Assembly (NCBI RefSeq): GCF_051020955.1 | Contig: NW_027476093.1 | Coordinates: forward strand, 3,038,501 to 3,102,500 | Direction of reading: 5' to 3' | From: Megalopta genalis | Taxonomy: Eukaryota > Arthropoda > Insecta > Hymenoptera > Halictidae | Length of the DNA stretch: 64,000 bases | In this document: positions 1 to 12,211 of the stretch, piece after piece | How positions within the stretch are numbered: position 1 is the first letter of the stretch | Layout: the number at the start of each line of letters is the position of its first letter | Program-made: the position numbers and the translations under genes | The notes under the pieces: model-generated | Told to the model about the DNA's origin: nothing | The model's database searches: none | The model's input: the letters and a program-made list of their open reading frames with translations, nothing else

Positions 1-225
1 GACAGCGTCACGGTTCGTCCAGGTTTCAGTTATGCCAGTTGTTGTCCGAAGCGGCAGGAAGTCGCGAGAGGGAAAAGAATTTCGATCGGTTGGCTGTTCT
101 ACAATTTTTTCGCGATTCGATTCGGTGAAATTTCGCGAACTTGGATGGCTCGAACGAAAATGCCTCGGGAAGAATAAATCCGACAACGGCGATACCATAG
201 GGATCGATCGGTTCGCGATAATTTA
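1..225. other. Upstream flank of the ionotropic receptor gene
   Basis: No coding signal is convincing here. Open frames exist on both strands, but the CpG-rich, AT-poor composition produces such frames by chance. This is probably 5' flank or 5' UTR of the receptor gene that starts at 226. No TATA box was recognised. Confidence 0.4.
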
Positions 226-3200
226 ATGACAAATGCCGCTTCGTTGTACGAGATGGCACGGTTCGGTAGCTACGATATCGGCGTGCTGCTGCTGCTGCTG
301 CTGCTTCTGTCCGTGGCAGGCGTTTCCGCGGATATAGCGAGCGACAGTTATAATTATATGCTGCTGATCGAAGACGTACACAACTATTACGGAACGACCT
401 GCATAATAATCGTGCGTTCGAACCAATGCACCGGTGAGTCGATTCCTCTTGAAATCCGTTCCACGAACTTTGTTCGAACTTGCTCGCGTGGAAGCATTTA
501 ATCTCTCGATCGGCGATATTTTGTTCCCGTTGCGATTACGGCAGGCGACGCGCTTGTCGCGTCTTTGTTACGGGTACGATCGGTAGGAGCGAACGAAACG
601 TAATTTTCTTGTCCCTATCGTCGTTTCGCTGTATCGTTTAATGCTTCCCTGCTCGGATGGATAGGAACGCGGGCGCGCGTCACGGTGAACGCCGCATCGA
701 GAAGCTTAACCGTTTCCACTCGAACGCGATTCGAAAATTTCATTTCGTAAACTTCAAAATGCCGAGCGAAGCGTCGGATACCGTTGTCGACGAGCACGCG
801 TACTCATCGTTTTTTAGATATGAACGAGACGACCGTGACGCAAATATGGACCCGATCGTTCTCCCGCAGCGGCATCCTGACCGTGATCGTCGGCTTTTCC
901 GATCTTGCACAGGAGACCAAGAAGTACGAAGGTTGCGAGGTGCGTCCGTTATACGTCGTCCTTCTCAGCACAAAGAAGACCCTGAACGAGTTTGCAACGG
1001 CCACCGGACGGATCGATATCTCCTTTCCCGTTTGGTTCGTGATGTTCCTTCCGCACCAGGGAGATCCCCTGAAATCCGACTGTCGGAGCCCGACCGGGAA
1101 CCTGTTCAATCTATCGTTCGATACCGAGATGCTGGTGTTGTGCTACGACCAGCCATCTTTGAGGGAGTGGTACTCGTTTCGGGATAACCGTACAACGGTC
1201 TCGAATCTAGCCGTATGGAAACCTGGACAAGGACTTTGGCCCGTGACGAACGGGAGTCTGTACGCGAGGAGGAACAACCTGCGCAAAGAGATCATGCGAA
1301 TCGCCTACGTCGAGGTAAGAGCGTTTTAAGATTTCGAATCGATCACCAGGGGCAAGCCGCGAGGAACAAGCTTCTTGTTCCTCGACTTTCCACTTTTTCC
1401 GGACTCGCTTTGTCAAATTACGACGCTTTCCGAGAAAATGATACGCGTACGCGTGTATATCGAACATTTGAAAGCAATCGGACGATAGGAACTCGTACAG
1501 CGTTCGCGTTAAGATATTTCGTCGATTTACAAATACGATCAAACGTTTCCGACCGAAAGCGAACGTCTTCCAACGACCGAGCTTCTCGTGTAACTTCTAA
1601 AAATATCGTATATACGAATTCTTCGATTTACCATCGGTTGTTCGAAAACCGTCCCCTACCGTTCGGACATCCGCTCGATAATCGCGTTGGATGTCGCGTA
1701 AACGGAAACTGGAATCGGCGCGGCGGCGGCGACGCGAACGATTTACGAGGACGATAAAGTGTGGCGAGAGCGTGATATCGCTTCTTCGGAACAGTTTGCT
1801 TTTTTCTCCCTCTTCCCTGGCGAGTTATCGGGACCGACCGCGGAAAGGAATCTTATTTCGCGATCTCCGATCGAATTCAAGGAGTCCGCGTTCGTCGCGG
1901 TCGAGAACGGGGTCCTCACGAAATACCTCGGCGAGGTGATCCAGGAGCTGAGCGAGTCGTTGAACTTCACGATCGAAGTGACGAACCCTATGGATTCGTA
2001 CGGCAATCTGAACGAGGAAACGCAAACCTGGTCGGGCGTGATAGGCGAACTGGTCGCGGATACGGTCGACATAGGCGTCGCGGAATTCAGCATGACCAAA
2101 CGCCGACTGGAGGTGGTGGATTTCACGCTGCCGCTGATCCTATCCCGCATGAGGGTGTACTTCAAGAAGCCCGACGGTTCCTCCGTACGGTGGACCGCCT
2201 ACGTCAAGGTTTCTCGTTGTTGTTTCAAGAGTCCGCCATCGGTGAACGCGATAACGACACCGATGTTTCTCTGTGCTCAGGAGTTCGACAGGCACGTCTG
2301 GACGGGGATAGCGTTCACGGTCCTCGCCGTGCCGATCGTGCTGACTCTCATGAAGACGAGGGGACGTCTCTTCGCAAAAGTCGTCGGGGAATATTACATA
2401 AACGTTTGGGGAATATATTGCCAGCAAGGCATGCCAGGTATCCGTGCTCCCGATGCCTCCGAAATCGCGCGCGCGATAGCGATGCGATCGAATCGTTCGA
2501 CAAATTTTTGGTCCGTTCGAAAAACTCGCTGGTAAAGCTATCGAGCCCCGAAAGTAAACCCGATGTTCCATCGTTCGATAACGACGAGACGGACCGTATG
2601 CTCGGACGTACGATCGGATTAAAAAAACTTATTCGATGATATTCTATGAGTCTGTACTTGTTTCGGCAACTTTGAAACGCTAAACGTGAAACACGTAATC
2701 GGTCGTTTCGACACCGGCACGGTAGGTTCGGCGTTAACAATTTCACCCCGATAGGAAATCCCGTGAACGATTCGTTTCCAGAATTTCCGCAAGAAACCTC
2801 GCAGAGACTCGCTTTCGTATCGATTTTCGTGTCGGCGTTGATCATCGCGTCCGCTTACTCCGCTTCGTTGATCAGCAATTTGACCGTCTCCACGGTTAGC
2901 CTGCCGTTCTCTACTCTCGAGCAGTTCGCGCACGATGGTTCTTACAAGTTGATCGTGTTCAGAGACAGCGCGGACTACGATACGATAGTTGTAAGCACGA
3001 TGTTGCGAATAGAATGGTCGAACGCGTGGAACGATTGCTAAAGATGTTTGATTTCAGTCGGGCAACGACAGCGTCTCGTTCAGGTTGCAGAAGCTTTTGA
3101 AGAAGAAAGACTACTTGCCTTTGTCGGTGACGGACGGCTTTCGACAGGTGCGAAATTTCTCTGCGAATGTTTCATCGAGAAATATGGTCCACGAGCTTGT

Positions 3201-4295
3201 CGATTCCGTTCCATTGTAGGTTTGCACGGAAAAAGTGGGCTTCTACGTAACCGAGGCGATAGTGAGCTCTTTGAGTCGCATGCCTTGCGCGATCGAGTAC
3301 ATCGAAGCCAACAGGATCGAAAGCTTGGCGATCGTTCTGAACAAACGCAGTCCTTACAGACAAGTCATAAATTACAAGTAAATAACGTACGAAAGTGGTA
3401 GGGGTTTAAGGGATTAAAGATTTGCTCGCCGTGTACGTAATTAAGTAACCGCTCCGGTTCCGATCGAACGGGTTAGAACTATTAGAACGGTGTAAGTCAC
3501 ATTTTTGTTTTCGAATTACGGTAAATCTTCTCCCCGATCATGAAAATTCTCGGCATGGAAACAAAAATGGACGATTGGGGAGAGTTTACCGTACGTCTTA
3601 AAATCTACATATAGATACTACAATGTTGGAAAGACGAGCGAAGTACGCGATAAAGTCGCTACAAATTGATTTAACTTTCAATTAACTCGACGGCAGATTC
3701 GGTCGGTAAAGGATATGCGCGCGTCAGTAGGCTCCTGGTAGAAACAATGCTCCTTGTTTCTTGCAACAAGGAAAATGCGACTTACGCTACGTTCGTATTT
3801 CTGCTACTTTCGTGGTTTCGTAATTCGGTACACTCGGTTTATCGTTTTTTACTCCGGAACGAAAATACTTCGAAGAGTATTCGTTCGTTATTCGTTTCCG
3901 CGTCGTATTCGTCGACGGGGTGTCGAGAAAAACGAGCTTCTCGATATCTCGAACAAACGATTTTCAGGTTGCAACGATTGAAAGACAACGGCGTGATCAA
4001 CAAGCTGAGGAACATGTACCTCTTGCCGACCAACGATTACCAGCAGGGCTATCCCGTGGTCACTTTGGGCAGCGTCACGCCGCTCCTCGCCATCGTAGTG
4101 TGCGGCGTGGTCGTAGGATGCCTGATACTAACATTGGAGAAAATGTGTTATCGCTGCTGCGACAAGGAGAGCCGTTGCGAGACGATTCGGAAGAAGCTCC
4201 GACGGAATCCGAGCAGAAGAGGCGGAGCGAGAAGATACGCGCGGAGTCCTGTGGGATACGCGCATCGAGACAACGGAGATCGGTCGTTGCGATAA
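226..4295 (+). CDS. Insect ionotropic receptor (IR), iGluR-related chemosensory channel
   Basis: Eight exons: 226-433, 818-1314, 1825-2208, 2281-2437, 2782-2990, 3058-3147, 3220-3377, 3968-4295, giving 676 aa. Splice phases agree throughout. The first ATG is at 226; an ATG at 253 puts the Leu-rich signal peptide (CTG run at 286-304) nearer the N terminus. A large extracellular region (about 36-240) precedes ligand-binding lobe S1. S1 contains FSMTKRRLEVVDF (324-335), the counterpart of the iGluR T-x-x-R binding segment. TM1 is about 369-387, followed by a pore stretch with CQQGMP. TM3 (425-449) carries AYSASL, the counterpart of SYTANL. Lobe S2 spans about 455-600, TM4 about 604-624, and the cytoplasmic tail is Arg/Cys-rich. 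The protein should be a ligand-gated cation channel in sensory neuron membranes. Exon 3 ends in a weak donor (GTTTCT). Introns over 300 bp (434-817, 1315-1824, 2438-2781, 3378-3967) hold no other gene. The IR subfamily and ligand cannot be assigned from sequence alone. Confidence 0.88.
3517..3593 (+). ncRNA. Hairpin in IR intron 7, candidate miRNA precursor
   Basis: The left arm 3517-3539 (TACGGTAAATCTTCTCCCC..) pairs with the right arm 3573-3593 (..GGGGAGAGTTTACCGTA). About 19-20 pairs form, including G:U wobbles, with one two-base bulge and a loop of about 33 nt. Each arm is about 22 nt, the size and shape of an insect pre-miRNA. It lies on the sense strand of the last IR intron (3378-3967). 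It matches no miRNA that I recognise. It could instead be the remains of a small inverted-repeat transposon. Confidence 0.35.
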
Positions 4296-7200
4296 CGGGG
4301 GGCGAGAAACAGGCGGGGCGAGATATAATTGTTTCACGAAACTTTCTGCCGAGCGACGCGCTCGGGCTCCCTCGTACAATCGATACATTGTATCGTTACC
4401 CGCAAAACGAGGAAGAAGCCTCGACAATAATGCGCATTGTCGTCGATCAACAGGCTCGTCTTATCAATCGCTTTCGCTTCGTGCCGCGCGGCAACATCGT
4501 CGCGGATCACAAGGGTAAATTAGTTGTAAATTTCCGCGTATCGTTTCGCCCGCTGGCGTTTCGGCGGGTTTCGATGGATCTTTCGAGTCGCGAGTTTCTA
4601 TTTTTGTGCCATCCTCTGCGCTCCAATCAGTCCCGAGTTACCTCGTTTACCGGCGATGTCGGTAAATTGCTACTCGCCGAAAGCATGGCTGGAGACGAGA
4701 GACGGCTTCGCGTTGTCGTAACGACTATCGTTTTCTCTCTGCCGAGACTACAACGGCAAAAATCGGTCGACGTCGAACGAGAACAACGAGCAGTTGCGGC
4801 TTTAAAATACATTAAATATGCAAAAACGAAGCCCCGGAGGTCGTTGTTCGAAAGCGATGTTCCCATTGCTCGCGACCAACTTACACAGACACCGTTTCAA
4901 TTCGCAAACTTTTCAAAACGAAGCCACTTTTTTTACATAAATTTTCTGCTTCGATAATCTTTGCTTTTCTTCGCCGCGTTAGAGGCTGATAAATCGGTCG
5001 CGATTCATTCTTCGACGAGCCGCGCGCGTGCGATCCGATATCGTTAAAACGTTCGAATAATAATATTCTGTAATGGCAACGCGAGAGTTTGCGTAATAAC
5101 CGCAATTATCTGCCGATCGCGTTAAAAGCGAAGACGCGTCGATTCGTACGGAACGCGTGACCTACGACCTTTTGCGGAGAAATTCGCCCACGTGACCATC
5201 TTCCCACGCGAATCAAGCGGCATCCACTGTCTGGTTGTCGACAAAAAAAAACGAACGCAGCCCTCGTTAATTTCCCTGCATCTCCTAAACTTGCGAAATA
5301 GAAATGTTCGTATATTATACGTTATTCGACTGCTCGGACGATCGCACCGCACGTCGCGTATTTCATTTAAAATCGTACGTCCCATTTGTCGCTTCGAACG
5401 TAATCGATCGCGAGTAAAATCTGTTACACACGTTGCAGTAAAATTGCTTACACCTTGCTGTCCGCGTCCGTTACATTTTCTCTACGTTCCAAACCTTTTT
5501 CTGCCTAATCCTAGTTTCTTTCCGACGTGCGTCGACGACTCAGATTTTTTCATATTTTCCATAACTATCTTGAATTCTTCGTCCGATGCGATAAATTTCG
5601 AAATTATTCGAGTCGGTATACACGGTACACACGATATCCTTTCAGAAGAGTTAACCACGTTTCAACTTCGCAACTTCGGTTTACCACGTCGACACCATCA
5701 TTTCGAGATTCTTTGAAAAACAATCGATCGATCGTCGACGAGTAAAGTTAAAAAAAGGCTCGCACCGATCGTCCGCGCGATTCGTTTTTTGCAGTCGGAT
5801 CGAAGAAAGAGACGCGGAGTCTCCGACGCGTTGCTAAAATAAAGTTAGCGAATGTTCCTTTTTCGCCGAATATAACGGGCCCCGCGGCGGGAACAACGAC
5901 GCGCGATCCGTTCGGGCCAGGAGGCCTCTCTCTCTTTTCGAACCGTCGCGAAATAGAATCGTTCCACGGATTATGGATATTTCCAGGGGCGCGTAGACTC
6001 GCGTGTAAACAAAGGTGCATCCTGCAGCGAAGGCTGCCGGGAGCGAGCACGAGCAACCGTGCGCGGACCGGATACGGACGAGCACGCGCCGCGTTTCCGG
6101 TTTCCGTATGACCGGAAGCGACCTTTGCCTCGTTAAGAAACGCTGCACGCGCGCGCGTTACGAACGCGCCCTCGGCAAAGTATACGCGCGGAGAAATCCT
6201 CGAAGCGTGTTGGATCTCGGCCGACAACCGAGCCGAACGCGAACGACGGCGTCTCGTATTTTACCGTTCGGACGATAATCGCGTATCGATGGCGTTCCGC
6301 GGAAACCGCAACGAACGTCGGTGAGAAAAAATCGGCCGCGGTTCTTCCTTAGAACCGGAGCTCGATCGGCCGCGAGACATTAATCTGGAGCGAGTCGGCG
6401 GCGCGGCGATCTTGTCCGAGGACCGGGTAATCTTTGGTCCTCTTTTTTCTCAAAGCTCGTTCGATCGCGGGCAAAAATAACCGGATAACCTTGGCGGAGC
6501 GCGCTTTCCGCCGGGAATGGATCGTCGTCGATACGACGACGCTCGGTCGGCCAGATATTAATTAGGAGCGACGGAGGAGTCTGGGCACCAACTTTCGATG
6601 TCAACGATCGATGCGCGACGCGTCGGTGTACGTTGTACGTACATATGTATATGTATTCGCATAGCGGAGTCCGCCGCGCGATCCTCCGCGCGATCCGCCG
6701 CGCGATCCGCCGACCATCTTGATCCGTAACGAGACCGGGCGACCTCGGGCTTTACAATTTAAATGTGCGGCGCGAACGCGATCGATCGCGGTCGATGCCG
6801 AACGATGTAACGCTTGAAAAGGGTCTGTTTGTTATTTAGCCGTGCTGCACGTGGCACTCATTGTTGGCAGGTTGTGTCATCTCTGGGCTTGTCCAGAATG
6901 CTATTATTATCGCGCTTCGCGCCGACTAGACCGTCTCTCCACGACTTATACTCGTCGTGGTAACAATGATCGTTCGAACGATTGCGAACCAGGAAACAAT
7001 AATACTCCGCGATAATGACTATTGTCACAGAGGGGAACAATGATGCCCGGTGACGGGCACGGTTCGCAGCGAGTTCGACCGGGAAACGAATCGGTGCTCG
7101 TCGACGCGACGCGACGCGATAAATATTTTTGCGAGATGTCCGGCCATGGTTGCTGCGAAATCGACGAAAGCGTCGTTACAATTACGACGATATTCGTATT

Positions 7201-10200
7201 TTCTCGAAAGCGCGTCGCAAGTTTTCAACGCGTCGACGACGCGTGGCTTTACGTCGAGTATAAATCTGCTGTCTTTTACCGATTACGCGGTCGAGAACGA
7301 TTTCATCGAGAAATTGTCGGCGGAGAAATCTTGCGGCGTTGATCCGCTTGTCTCGTAAATCCGTCGTTGCGTCCGCCAAGAAGCTCGTTACGCGTACTAT
7401 GTTCGGCACCGTGGGTGGGTATCAACGTCCACTGTTCGCATCGGCGAACCGACGTTCGCGAAACGCGGTTCACCGATAGCGTTCGATGGAAGACGTCGCC
7501 ACGGTTACGGGTAAGTAGATGGAAATTGCGGGACTCGCGATCAACGGTGACGAACATGGATCGACGACCGCGTGAGACTCGTCCGAAGCGTAGCTCTTGT
7601 TTGTAATTATACCCTGTGGTACTTCTCCGCTCGGATAATCCACATTTTTGGTCCACGGTACCCCGTCCCCTCTCTATCGCGATCTATCTCGGGTACCCCT
7701 CTCTCGGGTGATATACCGAACAGCGACGAGGGAAACATCGAACGCGTAACTGTAACTCTCTCCTGCCGCGATCGAACGACAATTAATCGATTAAGACCAG
7801 TTTTAGCGACCAGGAACGCGAGCGCGCAAAGCTAGACGATGCGTATACGTCTAATTCGACGACATTGAACAACTTGGAAATTACTATAATTACGGTAAAT
7901 CAGTTATCGAGTTTATGGCAGAAGGCGGTATCTTTATTTTTAACGATAATCGAATCGTTATCGAAGGACGTCGAATCGGTATAGACTGTGGATAAAAAAT
8001 GAGTGTGCGAATGCGATCAAAAAATCATATATTTATTATTTATTTACGCGCTATTCGCGTGTAATTATAATTTCAAAAAAAAGTTGACTCGCCGATCCGT
8101 ATCGCGCGAGAAGATACAAATATTTATAGTCCGTTTACTACTTCGAAAATCCACTTTTCCTCGCACCTGCTTTCCGCGAACAGCAACCGCAAAGGTGTCG
8201 CGCGCGGATTTCACGGTTCCCGAAGGACATCGACAAAGAGATTCGGCAGTTGTCGAGCGTGTTCGTTGCCTCTCTCGATTCCTCTTCGATGCCGGGCGAG
8301 CCTGCCCACGTATACCGGGTGTCGCGTGGGTGTAACGCTCGTGCTCGACGCGTGCACGTAGTGGGGATCCTCCGGTACTCCACTGGCTAGGACGGAAAGG
8401 AAAGGAAAAGAGTGGTGTACCTACAGCTGGCTCGTAAACGCGATTACGTTTCGTCGCTGGCAAACCCATTCAGTGCTCCTTACGGTACGAAGGAACTTGG
8501 TGCGGTCGGTGCTGGCGTCCCGACGGCGGTCGTCGCGCATCCTCCAGCGATCGGCGTGGTCGGAACGACGAGGGACATCCGCGCACATGCACGCCGGAGC
8601 TGCGACCCGCTTGCGACCAGCTTGCGACCAGGATCACGTGCGCGTCGTTTCAGGTGTTTTTGCTCTTACCTTCGGCGAGTGACGCGCGCGCGCCGGAAAC
8701 ACGGATTCGGTGGCCAGCAGAGAAGATTCCGTGCAGTTGCAACCGGCGACGCGACAACGCGACAATCGCTTCCGATAAGAGCGAATCGTTCCCGAGTCGA
8801 CCGCGTGTCATCGGACTCTCGTCGGGGTTCGCTCTCGAAGGGGTGGCTACGACGCGGCTGTTCGGTCGGCGCGGGATCGGAGCATTTGGGTGAGTTTGCC
8901 GAATCGATCGGTTCGCCTCGACGCGAGCGAAGAAACGTCGCGCGAAACAGCAATTTCGGAACAGCGTCCATCGGAAATAATTCGTTCCTTCGTTACGCGA
9001 AGATAGCGGGGCATTTGTTACGGGAAGCCTTGACGCGCTATCAAAGAACGCGCGTAAAAATAGAACGTTTCTTGCCCTGCGCGGCGGTTCCCATCCTCCT
9101 GCATGGGATCGGTCTAGTTTAGCCGTGGTTAGCTGTCGCTAAGTCGAAGGAAGCGGATCCCGCTAAGTTCTCAACATAAATATGTATAACGAGCGATCTC
9201 CGCGTCGCGATAAACTGGGGAAAGCACGAAGGGGTTATCGAAGACGAGCACACGATTACCCCCGCCGTCGAGCGGCCCGATGTCCGGTCGATCGATCCGT
9301 CGTTAACGAGAACGGAAAAGACGAACTTCCGAGTACGTACGTATTCCGAAGGAGAGGCGTCGCGTAACGCGAGCATGCTCGTCCGCCGAGGTTCGGAGCA
9401 ACGATTCGGTGTTTCCGGTTCGATTCGTTCGACGTCGAGCCGGAGCATCGCGTGCGACGACGACGCTCTCGGGATCGCGCGAACGAACCGCGAAAACAGC
9501 GACGACAAAGGGGAAACGAAAAGAAAACGGGAAGGGGAACGGACGGGTGCGCGAACGGTTCGCGGTGAAACGAGCCGCATTCTTTTAATGGAAAATGCAC
9601 GAACCTCCTTCGTTTTTCTGTTATTGTCGTTGCAGAGCCAACGAGAGAGCGGCCGCGGCTGTAGAATAATTTCCGTTGCCAGGATTCCACGACGAACCGG
9701 GACGAGTGGAAGAGAGAGAGATTCCGCGCGACCAACCAGTCCGCGATCGTCGAAGACGCGATCGGGTCGTAAATCGCTGCAACACCGTCGGCTGCCAGAA
9801 TCGCGCGTGAACGGGACATCCGTCGATCGTAATTGCCCGATCGTCGCGGATACGGTAATACGGTACGTATGCTGTTATCACGGTCTCCGCTCGTTCGCTG
9901 TGAAATGGATCGAACGCGGTGACAGGAAAGCGTCGTCGATGAATCGTCGGGAAATCGGCGCGATCGGCTTTTCCGAATGCACGGTTCGAATCGGAGATCT
10001 CGTGGGAAAATTAGCAGGGAACGTTTCGGTCGTGGCTCCGTAGCACGATCGATGGTTCGATAAAAAAGCGGTCGTAACGTGTTACCGTGAACGGACGAAT
10101 CACGGATTCGGCTGGTACGCGGGTATTAACGCAAGAGGGTAAGCTCTCGGAGACGATCGTTGCGCGACGCGATTCGTGAAATTTTCGTCGAGTCCGGAAA

Positions 10201-10678
10201 AAGCAGGCTTTCCGCGCGGAAGCGAATCGACGTTTCAGATTTCTCTTAAACGAGGCCGGAACTGTCGCAGCATCGACGGATTCAGGGTACACGGTATCGG
10301 AATTTATTTGAGACGCGAACCGCGAACGCGTATACGTTCGTTACGCGGATATTCGAAGCGTCTTAGTCCTGGACTTCTTTACCGAAGCCGCGACGACCGC
10401 AGGAACGTGCAAACGGTTAATGTCCAGTCGACTCGGGAACGAGGCAACAGCACGATCGGTATCGGAGGATGATCGCCGGTCGCTCGGCTAAGCGGACGAA
10501 ACGACAACTCCGCGTTACGTAACGGATCGCAGAGCTATCCGGAGATATCCGCGGCATAACAATTGCCGCGGTGATCGATGCTCGATACGCGAAGTAGCTC
10601 GATCGATCCTAATGGAACGCGCGAGCGTAACAACCGTTCCGTGCGATCGGTCGCGGCAGCCATTTACGGCCTGTTGGT

Positions 10679-10722
10679 TGGTTCGTTCGTTCGTTCGGTC
10701 GTTCGTTCGTTCGTTCGTTCGT
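10679..10722. repeat. (GTTC)n microsatellite
   Basis: Near-perfect GTTC/GTTCG tetranucleotide tandem repeat with one variant unit (GGTC). Confidence 0.8.
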
Positions 10723-10969
10723 CAACTGTCAGCCCCGACGTATCCCATCCCGCGTAATTAGAATGCGCGAGTTAAGACCGATTAATCGCGCCGGCAGATA
10801 TGCATTGGAAACGGACTGTCGCGTATTAAACCGCGGGGACACCTACATGCCGATGGTGTACGTGTCGCAAGATGGCCGGGTCACTGCCTACACGGTGACA
10901 CCCACCGACTCTTGGGACGCAGCCTTCGCCACGAATAATATACTGGTCGACAGCTCCTTCTCCATCTTA

Positions 10970-10972
10970 CTC

Positions 10973-11039
<67 letters not shown>
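10970..11039. repeat. (CT)n microsatellite, about 70 bp
   Basis: Almost uninterrupted CT dinucleotide run. Similar runs recur at 29195, 31753, 33421, 36076 and 43982, so this locus is rich in polypyrimidine/polypurine tracts. Confidence 0.95.
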
Positions 11040-11042
<3 letters not shown>

Positions 11043-11669
11043 CCTCGCTTTTTTATCGATTGTAATTTACGCCGATTAACAGTTACACGAGTCCGATCCT
11101 TGGAGGAAACCCAGCGCGGATACAAGCCGATTTCCATTCGAGTTAACCGATCGATCGATTCGACGTCGATCGAGAAATATGCGGGACGAAGCTCCTTTTA
11201 TTCGGATTTATCGGGGTCTCGATCCGACTACTTCCAAATGCAACGGTCGTACATGACCGGAAACATAAATGTATTTAATTTGTAACGCTAAGCTTACGAA
11301 ATGTGACCGAAAAGGGAGAAGAACTTGCTTCTTTTCAACGTCTCGATGAACCAAAGCAGTTTTAATTATGTATGAAATGCAATTTTTGCTGTACGCGCGC
11401 ATCATACCGTAATGGCGTCAGCGATCGTTATAGTCCCGACGCGCGTATCCGTGAACGAGCATCGCCGTACAAATTCTCGTGGCCTGGCTCGCCCTCGTAT
11501 TCCGCTGGCTAGATTATGCTACGAGTAATATTGTTTTCTCGTACTAACTTTTCAAATATTAGCTATCGTTGCTCCAATTATTAACGCGATCGTCGATCGA
11601 GAACTCCAGCTTACCATTGTATTTAACGTCGACGGTGATCGATGAGAACGCATACTTATCTTTCCTAAG

Positions 11670-11670
<1 letters not shown>

Positions 11671-11748
<78 letters not shown>
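11671..11748. repeat. (AAT)n microsatellite
   Basis: Uninterrupted AAT trinucleotide tract of about 26 units. It creates poly-Ile frames on both strands, which are not genes. Confidence 0.95.
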
Positions 11749-12211
11749 TTGTTTGTCGCGTCGACGGAGTACTTCGTTAACCCTTCGTTGCAGAGAACGT
11801 TATAACAGCGAGCACTCGAGACAGCGATAGAAAGACAGAAAAGTAATAACAATAAATTCCTCCGTAACAGAGCTCCTTGGCGCGCGGAGCACAAGGTCCG
11901 ACTCGAAGCGTTCAGTTTTTTTTCTAAACGGAAGCGAGGTTTCAGTTACGATCGACGAACGAAAACGAAACTGTTCGGTCCGCGTAGCTGGCCATCCCCT
12001 TCTCGGACACAGGAAACTAAAGTCAAACTATCCACGCCCCCCGACGTTTCGAATATGCCTTTAAGCGGGATACGCGTACGCGCGGGGCCACCATCCAAGA
12101 ATCATTCGGGGCTTCCATTGATAGACCGAATCTCTGTTTTCCAGAGCGGGGGCGCGCGAGGATGACTTACCGATGATCGCTGGACGTCGATGATCAACGG
12201 TATCTCCGAAG

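Larger units (their letters stand above)
4296..12211. other. 7.9 kb intergenic region without a recognised gene
   Basis: After the IR stop codon the sequence is CpG-rich and non-repetitive, with many chance open frames on both strands (for example 8412-9122). None shows a domain, a signal peptide or consistent splice sites. Visible items are short CCGCGCGATC repeats near 6670-6710, a GTTC run, a long CT run and a long AAT run (listed separately), and a short protein-like frame at 10763. The right end may contain the 5' UTR and promoter of the PDZ gene: a possible splice acceptor (CTGTTTTCCAG) ends near 12143. Confidence 0.5.

Noticed and set aside
226..4295. Assigning the receptor to IR75 or another named IR
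   Set aside because: Only general IR features are visible by eye; the TM3 motif differs from the FYSASIV form I associate with IR75.
3920..4957. 345-codon frame overlapping the last IR exon
   Set aside because: It is out of frame with the spliced IR reading frame, Arg-rich and without recognisable domains.
8412..9122. 236-codon plus-strand frame
   Set aside because: Arg/Ser/Gly-rich composition typical of chance frames in CpG-rich DNA; no splice signals or domain.
11559..11894. Poly-Ile open frames on both strands
   Set aside because: Translations of the AAT microsatellite.
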